64,000 nucleotides of DNA, from NCBI GenBank assembly GCA_028752905.1, contig JAQNBH010000002.1, positions 37,516,975-37,580,974 of the forward strand. Direction: 5' to 3'. The stretch comes from Cladorhizidae sp. MBARI D1340-BT2. Lineage: Eukaryota > Porifera > Demospongiae > Poecilosclerida > Cladorhizidae. Position 1 is the stretch's first letter. Each line of letters begins with the position of its first letter. Under the pieces are notes generated by a model. That model was not told the DNA's origin and ran no database searches. It was given only the letters and a program-made list of their open reading frames with translations. The position numbers and the translations under genes were made by a program. Of this stretch, positions 44,525 to 57,300 are shown one piece after another.

Positions 44525-45330
44525 CAACCCAGTGAGGTGTTGGTGGAGTGTGTCCTCATAGAGCTATTGTCAACCTGCCCCCACCCAGTGAGGTGTTTGT
44601 GGAGTGTGTCCTCATAGAGCTATTGTCAACCTGCCCCCACCCAGTGAGGTGTTGGTGGAGTGTGTGTCCTCATAGAGCTATTGTCAACCTGCCCCCACCC
44701 AGTGAGGTGTTGGTGGAGTGTGTGTCCTCATAGAAACCTGCCTCCACCCAGTGAGGTGTTGGTGGAGTGTGTGTCCTCATAGAGCTATTGTCAACCTGCC
44801 CCCACCCAGTGAGGTGTTGGTGGAGTGTGTGTCCTCATAGAGCTATTGTCAACCTGCCTCCACCCAGTGAGGTGTTGGTGGAGTGTGTGTCCTCATAGAG
44901 CTAGGCTATTGTCAACCTGCCTCCACCCAGTGAGGTGTTGGTGGAGTGTGTGTCCTCATAGAGCTATTGTCAAACTGCCCCCACCCAGTGAGGTGTTGGT
45001 GGAGTGCGTGTCCTCATAGAGCTATTGTCAACCTGCCTCCACCCAGTGAGGTGTTGGTGGAGTGTGTGTCCTCATAGATCATCAACCTGCCCCCACCTAG
45101 TGAGGTGTTGGTGGAGTGTGTGTCCTCATAGAGCTATTGTCAACCTGCCTCCACCCAGTGAGGTGTTGGTGGAGTGTGTGTCCTCATAGAGCTATCGTCA
45201 ACCTGCCTCCACCCAGTGAGGTTTTGGTGGAGTGTGTGTCCTCATAGAGCTATTGTCAACCTGCCTCCACCCAGTGAGGTGTTGGTGGAGTGCGTGTCCT
45301 CATAGAGCTATTGTCAACCTGCCCCCACCC
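44525..45330. repeat. 58-bp minisatellite, about 14 copies, relative of the 67-bp family
   Basis: Units contain CATAGAGCTATTGTCAACC and CACCCAGTGAGGTGTTGG. Compared with the 67-bp unit, a segment around GGCCACCTACTTC is shortened. Several units are truncated or carry small insertions. Confidence 0.93.
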
Positions 45331-45730
45331 CCACATTGGGAGTTGGTTTATAAATGAAATTTTTATATTCTTATATTCTATTAAAATTTTATACAAGTTT
45401 AAGTGTTGCCTCTATAGAACACTAAATAAATACATGTTCAGTATTTAGAGAAACATTTTGAATTGTTGTAGCTAGTGACTAGAATTGTCTCTTCTCCAGA
45501 TGTCTGTGAGTATTTCAGCCACCCCAGACAGTCTCCCTGAGCACAGCAGCTGATCAGCCTCTCTGCCCTCACAGACACTTGCCACGCCCACAGGGAAGTG
45601 GAGGAGACCTGGAGAGAGAAGGAAGGGAAGAATGAAGGCCATGGGCAAGGTCAGCAGCAAACAGCAAGGACACTTGCATAGCTTGAGCTGTGCCCAGTGA
45701 GGGCAGGCATAATTCATAAGCATCAGGGGG

Positions 45731-45764
<34 letters not shown>

Positions 45765-46132
45765 CTGCAGGCTGTGTTGGATGGGACAGTAGCTGTTGGG
45801 GCATTCATTCATTAGTGCTCCTTCACACTTCACTAAAGTGGTTTTGTTTGGAGGGCAGCCAATATGGGAAGGAGGGAGGGAGCATGCCTAATTGAGGGTC
45901 CAGGGGCTCTGAATCCCATGAGGGTGTCTGGGCAGGTATTGGGTCAGGTGATGATGAGAGCTATCTCTAGGTCTGGCAAGGTTGGCCAGCCTCACCCCCA
46001 CCATGATAATGTTGGCTGGGCCACTTTGGAGATGTGGAGATGCTCACACAAGCCCTCAGGGCATCAGACAATGGTTGCCTAGCAGCACACACCAGCCACT
46101 CTTACAAGCAGCTGCAAGCTGCTGAGATACAT
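45331..46132. other. Non-repetitive spacer with CA microsatellite
   Basis: A CA tract lies at 45733-45761. Open frames here (up to 110 codons) cross it and have no recognisable domain. Confidence 0.4.
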
Positions 46133-46575
46133 GTTCCAGAAAAACTAGTGTCCATGTGTGTTATGCACTGGCTCTACAGAAAAACTAGTGTCCATGTGTG
46201 TTATGTACTGGCACTAGAAAAACTAGTGTCCATGTGTGTTATGTACTGGCACTACAGAAAAACTAGTGTCCATGTGTGTTATGTACTGGCACTGCAGAAA
46301 AACTAGTGTCCATGTGTGTTATGTACTGGCACTGCAGAAAAACTAGTGTCCATGTGTGTTATGTACTGGCACTGCAGAAAAACTAGTGTCCATGTGTGTT
46401 ATGTATTGGCACTGCAGAAAAACTAGTGTCCATGTGTGTTATGTACTGGCACTGCAGAAAAACTAGTGTCCATGTGTGTTATGTACTGGCACTCTAGAAA
46501 AACTAGTGTCCATGTGTGTTATGTACTGGCACTACAGAAAAACTAGTGTCCATGTGTGTTATGTACTGGCACTTG
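46133..46575. repeat. 40-bp minisatellite, about 11 copies (AACTAGTGTCCATG type)
   Basis: Units contain AAAAACTAGTGTCCATGTG and TTATGTACTGGCACT. Unrelated to the other 40-bp array at 50696. Copies are nearly identical. Confidence 0.94.
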
Positions 46576-46984
46576 TTGTGTTGTTGTCGTCTATCACAGC
46601 AGAGAAGTGCAGATATAATGGAGGTGCTTACAGAGGACATCCTTCTGCCTGGCTGCACAACCAGATGCCCCTCACCACAACAGGCTGGCCGAAGTTCAGA
46701 CATTCTCAAGAGAGACAGTTTGTAGACTTGAGTGTATTTTATACTGTGTCTGTGTTGAGTGTGTGCTCCATCACTAGCAATTCTATGCCACAACTACTGC
46801 CTGGGAAGAAGGTGCACACAATCCCATTTTATCCATTCATGTTTGTCACGGGAGCACATCCAGGGAGATAGATACATCACCACATCCAGCCAAACATGGC
46901 AATATGCACTTTCCCACTCACACTTCAGTGGGAGATCACTTAGCTTGCCACTTGCCAGTGATAATGACATATAATTATAATTAT
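46576..46984. other. Non-repetitive spacer
   Basis: No gene or known repeat is recognised. Confidence 0.4.
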
Positions 46985-49455
46985 AAAGAACCAAGAACAG
47001 CAGCCCCAGAGAGTTGGTGACCACAATTAGAAAAGCCAGCCCCAGAGAGTTGGTGCCCACAATTAGAAAAGCCACCCCCAGAGAGTTGGTGCCCACAATT
47101 AGAAAAGCCATCCCACGAGAGTTGGTGCACACAATTAGAAAAGCCAGCCCCAGAGAGTTGGTGCACACAATTAGAAAATCCAGTCCCAGAGAGTTGGTGC
47201 CCTCAATTAGAAAAGCCAGCCCCAGGGAGTTGGTGCCCGCAATTAGAAAAGCCAGCCCCAGAGAGTTGGTGCCCACAATTAGAAAAGCCAGACCCAGGGA
47301 GTTGGTGCCCACAATTAGAAAAGCCAGCCCAAGAGAGTTGGTGCCCACAATTAGAAAAGCCAGTCCCAGAGAGTTGGTGCCTGCAATTAGAAAAACCAGC
47401 CCCAGAGAGTTGGTGCCCACAATTAGAAAAGCCAGCCCCAGAGAGTTGGTGCACACAATAAGAAAAGCCAGCCCAGTGCCCGTAATTAGAAAACCCAGCC
47501 CCAGAGTGCCCACAATTAGAAAAACCAGCCCCAGAGAGTTAGGCCCTCAATTATAAAAGCCAGCCCCAGAGAGTTGATACCCACAATTAGAAAAGCCAGC
47601 CCCAGAGAGTTGGTGCCCACAATTAGAAAAGCCAGCCCCAGAGAGTTGTTGCACACAATTAGAAAAGCCAGTCCCAGAGAGTTGGTGCCCACAATTAGAA
47701 AAGCCAGCCCCAGAGAGTTGGTGCCCGCAATTAGAAAAGCCAGCCCCAGAGAGTTGGTGCCCACAATTAGAAAATCCAGCCCCGGAGAGTTGGTGCCCGC
47801 AATTAGAAAATCCAGCCCCAGAGAGTTGGTGCCCGCAATTAGAAAAGCCAGCCCCAGAGAGTTGGTGCCCACAATTAGAAAAACCAGCCCCAGAGAGTTA
47901 GGCCCTCAATTATAAAAGCCAGCCCCAGAGAGTTGGTGCCCACAATTAGAAAAGCCAGCCCCAGAGAGTTGGTGACCGCAATTAGAAAAGCCAGCCCCAG
48001 AGAGTTGGTGCCCACAATTAGAAAAGCCAGCTCCACAGAGTTGGTGCCCGCAATTAGAAAAGCCAGCCCCAGAGAGTTGGTGCCCGCAATTAGAAAAGCC
48101 AGCCCCAGAGAGTTGGTGCCTGCAATTAGAAAAGCCAGCCCCAGAGAGTTGATGCCCACACACAATTAGAATAGCCAGCCCCAGAGAGTTGGTGCCCGCA
48201 ATTAGAAAAGCCAGCCCCAGAGAGTTGGTGCCCACAATTAGAAAAGCCAGCCCCAGAGAGTTGGTGCACACAATTAGAAAAGCCAGTCCCAGAGAGTTGG
48301 TGCCCACAATTAGAAAAGCCAGCCCCCGAGAGTTGGTGCCCACAATTAGAAAAGCCAGCCCCAGAGAGTTGGTGCACACAATTAGAAAAGCCAGCCCCAG
48401 AGAGTTGGTGCACACAATTAGAAAAGCCAGTCCCAGAGAGTTGGTGTCCACAATTAGAAAAGCCAGCCCACGAGAGTTGGTGCACACAATTAGAAAAGCC
48501 AGCCCCAGAGAGTTGGTGCACACAATTAGAAAAGCCAGTCCCAGAGAGTTGGTGCCCACAATTAGAAAAGCCTGCCCCAGAGAGTTAGTGACCGCAATTA
48601 GAAAAGCCAGCCCCAGAGAGTTAGTGCCCGCAATTAGAAAAGCCAGCCCCAGAGAGTTGGTGCCCACAATTAGAAAAGCCAGCCACAGAGAGTTGCTGCC
48701 CGCAATTAGAAAAGCCAGACCCAGAGAGTTGGTGCCCACAATTAGAAAAGCCAGTCCCAGAGAGTTGGTTCCCACAATTAGAAAAGCCAGCCCAAGAGAG
48801 TTGGTGCCCACAATTAGAAAAGCCAGCCCCAGAGAGTTGGTGCCCACAATTAGAAAAGCCAGCCCCAGAGAGTTGGTGCCCACAATTAGAAAAGCCGGCT
48901 CCAGAGAGTTGGTGCCGACAATTAGAAAAGCCAGCCCCAGAGAGTTGGTGCCCGCAATTAGAAAAGCCAGCCCCAGAGAGTTGGTGCCCACAAAGCCAGC
49001 CCCAGAGAGTTGATGCCCACAATTAGAAAAGCCGTTCCCAGAAAGTTGGTGCCCACAATTAGAAAAGCCGTTCCCAGAGAGTTGGTGCCCACAATTAGGA
49101 AAACCGGCCCCAGAGAGTTGATGCCCGCAATTAGAAAATCCGTTCCCAGTGATGGTGCCCACAATAAGAAAAGCCAGTCCGAGAGAGTTGGTGCCCGCAA
49201 TTAGAAAAGCCAGCCCCAGAGAGTTCCTGCCCGCAATTAGAAAAGCCAGACCCAGAGAGTTGGTGCCCACAATTAGAAAAGCCAGTCCGAGAGAGTTGGT
49301 GCCCGCGATTAGAAAAGCCAGCCACAGAGAGCCCACAATTAGAAAAGCCAGCCCCAGAGAGTTGGTGCCCACAATTAGAAAAGCCAGTCCCAGAGAGTTG
49401 GTGCCCACAATCAGAAAAGCCAGCCACCAGAGAGTTGGTGCACAATCAGAAAAGC
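46985..49455. repeat. 36-bp minisatellite, about 68 copies
   Basis: Units contain CCCCAGAGAGTTGGTGCCC and ACAATTAGAAAAGCCAG. The minus strand reads a hydrophobic 12-residue repeat (NSLGLAFLIVGT) in frames up to 500 codons; the plus strand reads a basic one (RKASPRELVPTI). Both strands being open argues for a period effect. The array starts and ends with more diverged units. Confidence 0.95.
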
Positions 49456-50545
49456 CTCATGTCCACCATCACATAGAGTTGGTATTCTTGCAACATCAAC
49501 ACTCACTTCAAGAGCCATGGCCACAGAGACAAAGGCGGCCAGGAAGGAGAGGGAGGAGTCTCTCAAGATCCTCACAGGACACACCTATGCATGTAGAAGC
49601 AGGACATCTGACATCAGTGTCCTGACTTGAGCCAGCTCCTCCAGCACTGTGTGTGTGTGTGTGTGTGTGTGGTGGAGGAGGTGACGGGCAGAGTGCAGAT
49701 TAGTAGATGTTCCACAACTGCTGAAATGTTGCCATGGAAACTAGAAACTCCCACAGGAAGTTCTTCCTCACATTGTAAATGTGCAGCACTTTTGGTAGTC
49801 GTGAGGAAATTGCACCAGCAACAACTACAAACACGCCCCCTTGGTCTGCCCCTCCCCCAGCTGTGCCAGTCAGCTCTGAACAGGTCATCTCGCAGAGCAG
49901 CACCTCTGACCTCTGAACTGCTGTGGTACATAGGTCAAAGGTGGAGGGCCATGAGATGACAGAGTCCCAGAGAGGACTAAAGGATTGTCTATGAAGAGTG
50001 GACACACCTCTAAAGTAGGAAGAACTTTAACCTATAAACACCTCACACATACCTACACACACACCTCACCACATGCACACACCCCACACACCTCACATGC
50101 ACACATAGTGTGTCATACAAGGGAGAGATGCTGCCCTGACAGAAATCCCCACACACACTAACTAGTTCTTCACAAAGGAAGTGTCACTGATTACTGGTCC
50201 CTTCTATACTATTTACACGCTGTGCCTTGGTCCAAGCATGTGGGGTAACATGATGACCACACGCCCACATGTCCAAGTCTCCTGGAGCCCACCTCACACC
50301 TGGTGTGACCTCCACCCCCACAAAATCTATGGGTAACGGCTTCCCACAACATCTGACTCGCCAATATTTCCCTCCCACCCTCAGCTAAACCCAGTGTGAA
50401 CACACACACTCTCACACGCACTGATTAGGTTTTATAGATCCTACACACTCGTTAATGCAGTTTTGTGCATCCAAATATTTGAGGAGGGAGCACGCCACAA
50501 GGCCCTAATTAGTGCTAGACAGGACGTGAGTGGTCCTAGCTCAAG
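49456..50545. other. Non-repetitive region upstream of the NLR gene
   Basis: Includes a GT microsatellite at 49648-49671 and a CACACC-rich stretch at about 50040-50110. No gene is recognised; the right end may carry distal promoter sequence. Confidence 0.4.
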
Positions 50546-50553
50546 TATAAAGG
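50546..50553 (+). promoter_or_regulatory. TATA box of the NLR gene (predicted)
   Basis: TATAAAGG at the start of a stretch that leads into a well-formed splice donor. Transcription would begin about 25-32 bp downstream. Predicted from motif and position only. Confidence 0.45.
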
Positions 50554-50576
50554 GCCACGCCTGTAGCCCTGAGGCC

Positions 50577-50695
50577 AGAACTCTTGCTGATCTAGTAGCT
50601 CTCAAACTCTGTGATCTAGCAGCTCTTTGCCACTGCCCAGCTCTCTACTCTCACCTGCAGTGGGAGAATCTCTGAAGTTACCTAAGGAAGCAACA
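50577..50695 (+). other. Predicted 5' non-coding exon of the NLR gene
   Basis: From the expected start site to the first donor: the exon ends AAGCAACA and the intron begins GTGAGT at 50696. No ATG-led frame of note lies within it. The start is uncertain by some tens of bases. Confidence 0.4.
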
Positions 50696-53600
50696 GTGAG
50701 TGTTATTGTGTTATCTATTATTAAAGGAGTCTACAGTGAGTGTTGTTGTGTTATCTATTATTAAAGGAGCCTACAGTGAGTGTTGTTGTGTTATCTATTA
50801 TTAAAGGAGTCTACAGTGAGTGTTGTTGTGTTATCTATTATTAAAGGAGCCTACAGTGAGTGTTGTTGTGTTATCTATTATTAAAGGAGTCTACAGTGAG
50901 TGTTGTTGTGTTATCTATTATTAAAGGAGCCTACAGTGAGTGTTGTTGTGTTATCTATTATTAAAGGAGTCTACAGTGAGTGTTGTTGTGTTATCTATTA
51001 TTAAAGGAGCCTACAGTGAGTGTTGTTGTGTTATCTATTATTAAAGGAGTCTACAGTGAGTGTTGTTGTGTTATCTATTATTAAAGGAGCCTACAGTGAG
51101 TGTTGTTGTGTTATCTATTATTAAAGGAGTCTACAGTGAGTGTTGTTGTGTTATCTATTATTAAAGGAGCCTACAGTGAGTGTTGTTGTGTTATCTATTA
51201 TTAAAGGAGCCTACAGTGAGTGTTGTTGTGTTATCTATTATTAAAGGAGCCTACAGTGAGTGTTGTTGTGTTATCTATTATTAAAGGAGTCTACAGTGAG
51301 TGTTGTTGTGTTATCTATTATTAAAGGAGCCTACAGTGAGTGTTGTTGTGTTATCTATTATTAAAGGAGTCTACAGTGAGTGTTGTTGTGTTATCTATTA
51401 TTAAAGGAGCCTACAGTGAGTGTTGTTGTGTTATCTATTATTAAAGGAGTCTACAGTGAGTGTTGTTGTGTTATCTATTATTAAAGGAGCCTACAGTGAG
51501 TGTTGTTGTGTTATCTATTATTAAAGGAGTCTACAGTGAGTGTTGTTGTGTTATCTATTATTAAAGGAGCCTACAGTGAGTGTTGTTGTGTTATCTATTA
51601 TTAAAGGAGTCTACAGTGAGTGTTGTTGTGTTATCTATTATTAAAGGAGTCTACAGTGAGTGTTGTTGTGTTATCTATTATTAAAGAAGTCTACAGTGAG
51701 TGTTGTTGTGTTATCTATTATTAAAGGAGTCTACAGTGAGTGTTGTTGTGTTATATATTATTAAAGGAGTCTACAGTGAGTGTTGTTGTGTTATCTATTA
51801 TTAAAGGAGCCTACAGTGAGTGTTGTTGTGTTATCTATTATTAAAGGAGCCTACAGTGAGTGTTGTTGTGTTATCTATTATTAAAGGAGCCTACAGTGAG
51901 TGTTGTTGTGTTATCTATTATTAAAGGAGTCTACAGTGAGTGTTGTTGTGTTATCTATTATTAAAGGAGCCTACAGTGAGTGTTGTTGTGTTATCTATTA
52001 TTAAAGGAGTCTACAGTGAGTGTTGTTGTGTTATCTATTATTAAAGGAGCCTACAGTGAGTGTTGTTGTGTTATCTATTATTAAAGGAGTCTACAGTGAG
52101 TGTTGTTGTGTTATCTATTATTAAAGGAGTCTACAGTGAGTGTTGTTGTGTTATCTATTATTAAAGGAGTCTACAGTGAGTGTTGTTGTGTTATCTATTA
52201 TTAAAGGAGTCTACAGTGAGTGTTGTTGTGTTATCTATTATTAAAGGAGTCTACAGTGAGTGTTGTTGTGTTATCTATTATTAAAGGAGTCTACAGTGAG
52301 TGTTGTTGTGTTATCTATTATTAAAGGAGTCTACAGTGAGTGTTGTTGTGTTATCTATTAAAGGAGTCTACAGTGAGTGTTGTTGTGTTATCTATTATTA
52401 AAGGAGTCTACAGTGAGTGTTGTTGTGTTATCTATTATTAAAGGAGTCTACAGTGAGTGTTGTTGTGTTATCTATTATTAAAGGAGTCTACAGTGAGTGT
52501 TGTTGTGTTATCTATTATTAAAGGAGCCTACAGTGAGTGTTGTTGTGTTATCTATTATTAAAGGAGTCTACAGTGAGTGTTGTTGTGTTATCTATTATTA
52601 AAGGAGCCTACAGTGAGTGTTGTTGTGTTATCTATTAAAGGAGTCTACAGTGAGTGTTGTTGTGTTATCTATTATTAAAGGAGTCTACAGTGAGTGTTGT
52701 TGTGTTATCTATTATTAAAGGAGTCTACAGTGAGTGTTGTTGTGTTATCTATTAAAGGAGTCTACAGTGAGTGTTGTTGTGTTATCTATTATTAAAGGAG
52801 TCTACAGTGAGTGTTGTTGTGTTATCTATTATTAAAGGAGTCTACAGTGAGTGTTGTTGTGTTATCTATTATTAAAGGAGCCTACAGTGAGTGTTGTTGT
52901 GTTATCTATTATTAAAGGAGCCTACAGTGAGTGTTGTTGTGTTATCTATTATTAAAGGAGTCTACAGTGAGTGTTGTTGTGTTATCTATTATTAAAGGAG
53001 CCTACAGTGAGTGTTGTTGTGTTATCTATTAAAGGAGTCTACAGTGAGTGTTGTTGTGTTATCTATTATTAAAGGAGCCTACAGTGAGTGTTGTTGTGTT
53101 ATCTATTATTAAAGGAGCCTACAGTGAGTGTTGTTGTGTTATCTATTATTAAAGGAGCCTACAGTGAGTGTTGTTGTGTTATCTATTATTAAAGGAGTCT
53201 ACAGTGAGTGTTGTTGTGTTATCTATTATTAAAGGAGCCTACAGTGAGTGTTGTTGTGTTATCTATTATTAAAGGAGCCTACAGTGAGTGTTGTTGTGTT
53301 ATCTATTATTAAAGGAGCCTACAGTGAGTGTTGTTGTGTTATCTATTATTAAAGGAGTCTACAGTGAGTGTTGTTGTGTTATCTATTATTAAAGGAGCCT
53401 ACAGTGAGTGTTGTTGTGTTATCTATTATTAAAGGAGTCTACAGTGAGTGTTGTTGTGTTATCTATTAAAGGAGTCTACAGTGAGTGTTGTTGTGTTATC
53501 TATTATTAAAGGAGCCTACAGTGAGTGTTGTTGTGTTATCTATTATTAAAGGAGTCTACAGTGAGTGTTGTTGTGTTATCTATTATTAAAGGAGCCTACA

Positions 53601-54235
53601 GTGAGTGTTGTTGTGTTATCTATTATTAAAGGAGCCTACAGTGAGTGTTGATGTGTTATCTATTATTAAAGGAGTCTACAGTGAGTGTTATTGTGTTATC
53701 TATTATTAAAGGAGTCTACAGTGAGTGTTGTTGTGTTATCTATTATTAAAGGAGCCTACAGTGAGTGTTGTTGTGTTATCTATTATTAAAGGAGCCTACA
53801 GTGAGTGTTGTTGTGTTATCTATTATTAAAGGAGTCTACAGTGAGTGTTGTTGTGTTATCTATTATTAAAGGAGCCTACAGTGAGTGTTGTTGTGTTATC
53901 TATTATTAAAGGAGTCTACAGTGAGTGTTGTTGTGTTATCTATTAAAGGAGTCTACAGTGAGTGTTGTTGTGTTATCTATTATTAAAGGAGCCTACAGTG
54001 AGTGTTGTTGTGTTATCTATTATTAAAGGAGCCTACAGTGAGTGTTGTTGTGTTATCTATTATTAAAGGAGTCTACAGTGAGTGTTGTTGTGTTATCTAT
54101 TATTAAAGGAGTCTACAGTGAGTGTTGTTGTGTTATCTATTATTAAAGGAGCCTACAGTGAGTGTTGTTGTGTTATCTATTATTAAAGAAGTCTACAGTG
54201 AGAGTTGTTGTGTTATCTATTATTAAAGGGGCCTA
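50696..54235 (+). repeat. 40-bp minisatellite forming the predicted first intron, about 89 copies
   Basis: Units contain CTACAGTGAGTGTTGTTGTG and TTATCTATTATTAAAGGAG. Each unit repeats the donor context ACA|GTGAGTGTT found at the first exon boundary, and also has ATTAAAG|GAG, a weak acceptor-like site 9 bases before the next donor. Units alternate GAGTCTACA and GAGCCTACA; some are 37 bp, lacking a TTA. Identity is very high. The array begins exactly at the predicted donor, as if the exon-intron boundary itself was amplified. Confidence 0.93.
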
Positions 54236-54239
54236 CCCC

Positions 54240-54329
54240 ATCTCCCTGATTATATCCTTCCTCCTTTCCTCCCCTGTCCCAATCAAATATTCTCTCGTGC
54301 TCCCTCCTCCTCCCTCCCTCTCTTTGAAG
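54240..54329 (+). promoter_or_regulatory. 3' splice site with long pyrimidine tract
   Basis: A C/T-rich stretch, densest at 54299-54324 (CTCCTCCTCCCTCCCTCTC), ends TTTGAAG. The AG at 54328-54329 lies directly before the ATG at 54330. This is the natural acceptor partner of the donor at 50696 and supports the chosen translation start. Confidence 0.65.
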
Positions 54330-57300
54330 ATGTCTTCTTTAGCTGAACAGGAAGCTCGGCCTCAGCAAAGCAAGGAGCACAACGTCCTGCAGGACTACAA
54401 AGCTGACATGGTGGCACAAGTGTCCGGCATCAGCCTGGTCGATATCTCAGTCAAGTTGCGCAAGTCGTTGGTCATCTCCGAGGCAGTGAAGGACACGTTT
54501 GCTGCACTGGACGACAAGCTAGATGCCGAGCTAAAAGTGCGGTACCTACTTCAACACGTGTGTGAGGGGGTGAGGAGTGACATAGCTGTGTTCCATCAGT
54601 TTGTTCATGTCCTGGGTGGGTATGGTGGTGGTGCGAGACAGCTGGCTAGACGCCTGAGTGAGGCTGTGTGCGGGTCTGAGAGAGGGGGAGAGGGTCAGAG
54701 AGGAGGTGACGAGGCAGCCAGTGGCCAGGTCACAGGAAATGACACGTCTCTTTTGGAACATGATGTTGCTGATTTGGTGGAGATTCTTGCTGTGATTAGC
54801 GATAAGTGGGAGGAGCTTGGCCTGGCACTGGGTCTGTCTCATGCAGTTCAAGAAGAGTGTAGGAAAGCCACCAGTAATATACTGAGGCTGAGAGATATCC
54901 TCTTGAAGTGGGTAAGGGGTGCGTGCAAAATGGCTGCACCTGCTACTCTGAAATATCTTAAGCAGAAACTGGCCACTAGATCAGTTGGAGCAGCCAATGT
55001 GGCACTAAGCTTGGAGAAGAAATTTAGAGAGCTTCAGAAACCATCTGTGCCAATAACGGAGACAAGGACGGCAAGTTTAGTCTCTGGCTGGAAGATAGTC
55101 AACCAATCATGCAGCACTGAAGTAGCTGATGGCTGGTCAACTCTCATAGAGGTCCAAGTCAGTGACGGTGAGGGAGCAAGTTACCTGTGGAAGAAGGAGA
55201 GGCAGGCCTTAACTGACGGCCTACGTTACTCTGGTTCACAAACACCCATACTCCTCATCCACCAAGCCACGCAAGCATCTCAAGGGAAGTATACCTGCCA
55301 CATAGCCAAAGGCAATGAGGAAGACCTTATTAGTGAAGCAGTTACCTTGACTGTGATCTTCCCTCCAGAAAAGAAGCATCTCATCACATCATACACAAAG
55401 GATGCAGATGTCCCTAAAGACTCGTGGCCCCCCAAAGTGAATAGCACTTTCATCAACCTCGTGCTCATCAAAAAGAAGAAGGAGATTACTCATGCTTACC
55501 AATACTCTGTGAGGGGAGATGCAGATGACATATTGGAGACGAAGGAGAGGGTTGAGTATGACACAGTGTTTGGTGAGTATAAGAGTGGAGCATTGGTGCT
55601 GGTAGAAGGTCGGCCTGGTAGTGGGAAGACCACATTAGTGCATAAGGTCAGTCGAGACTGGGCCACAGGTGGGGAGGTACTGACGAGTGCAAAGCTGGTC
55701 CTCCATATTCCACTCCGACAGTTAGCCAACAGAAAGACTCAACACTTGTCAGATCTTCTTGAACTTCTCTATCTTAACACAAATGTGCGTGAAAAGGTGG
55801 TCAATGACATTGAGGAATCTAACGGCGAGGGCACATGCTTTATACTTGATGGCTTGGACGAGTTCCATCCTCAGGACGAAACCAAGTCTGTAATCCATAA
55901 GTTATTGTATCAGAAGTACCTTCCTGCGGCCATGGTCATAGTGACCTCACGCCCAGTTGCCACTGACAAACTAAGGTGCAAACAACACGTGACCAGACGC
56001 ATCGAAGTGCTTGGATTTAGTCATCAGCAAATCCTTGACTACATCGACACGTATCCCTTCTCTTCCGACACGTCCAGTATCTCACCCGCTCAACTGAAGG
56101 CATATCTAAATTCCCATCCCAACCTATTGCACATGTGCTACTTGCCAATAAATGTTGCAATGATATGCTTCCTATATGAATGGGAGAGAGGCAACATTCC
56201 ACAAACTGAGACGAAAATCTATGAGCACTTCACCCAATATATTGTCTTGCGTAACCTAAGACGTACTAATGAAAATGCACAACTTGATTCACTAGATAAT
56301 TTACGCGGAAATGACAGAGGATATTTCAACAAGATCTGTGAACTGGCCCTCGACATGACTGTTCACTCCAGACAATCAGTTTGCCAGAGAGACACCCCAG
56401 TTCAACTTCCCCTAGGTACTGGCTGCAATGATGCGCCTACCCTAGGCTTGTTACTGTTGACAGGACTGCTTATCTACAACGACTTGATATTACATATACA
56501 TTTCTCCACCTCACCTTCCAAGAGTTTCTAGCAGCTCTCTACTTATCTCAACTTAAAAAGAGAGAACAAAAGAAGATGATTAAGTTGTACGGAGGGGAGA
56601 AGCACATGCAGTTTGTGTGGAAATTTTACTTTGGAATAGTCAAGTTTGAAAAGAGAGTTGCTCAAATACAACACATCATTCACTCTGCACGCATGGAGCC
56701 AATACAAGCTAACTTGTATGCAGCACATTGTGCATTTGAGTCGCAACAACAAGTTGTCTGTGATAGCATTGTAATGGAAAGTCTTAGCTATAGTGGCTGC
56801 ACTCTCACACTGGCTGATGTGACTGCTGTGTGCTATGTAATCTCCACTACTTCTCACCTTGTTACAGATCTAGATATGTCTGGGTGTCACTTACATGATG
56901 AGCACATTAGAGCACTACTGGAAAAAATTAGCCACAACAAACTAAATTTTATAAAAGCATTTGATTTTCATGGCAACAAGATTAGTCATGTTGGTGCAGC
57001 TGCTCTAGCTGCTGCACTAAAGTCATGCCATGAGCTACACACACTAGACCTAGGTTATAATAATATTAGTCATGTTGGTACAATAGCTCTAGCTGCTGCA
57101 CTAAAGTCATGCCATGAGCTACACACACTACACCTAAGTAGTAATAATATTAGTCATGTTGGTGCAGCTGCTCTAGCTGCTGCACTAAAGTCATGCCATG
57201 AGCTACACACACTAGACCTACGTGATAATAATATTAGTGATGTTGGTACAATAGCTCTAGCTGCTGCACTAAAGTCATGCCATGAGCTACACACACTAGA

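Noticed and set aside
45472..45804. Minus-strand frame of 110 codons
   Set aside because: It crosses a CA microsatellite and overlaps another open frame; no domain.
50696..54235. CRISPR-like regular array of 40 bp
   Set aside because: The whole unit repeats; there are no variable spacers.
54162..54329. Upstream extension of the NLR reading frame (56 more codons)
   Set aside because: It has no ATG, runs from the satellite through the pyrimidine tract, and lies upstream of a strong acceptor; the ATG at 54330 is preferred.
56401..56446. A short intron (GTACTGG to CCCTAG) as the cause of the NLR frame change
   Set aside because: The only GT-AG pair nearby spans 30 bases, too short for an intron and divisible by three, so it would not change the frame.
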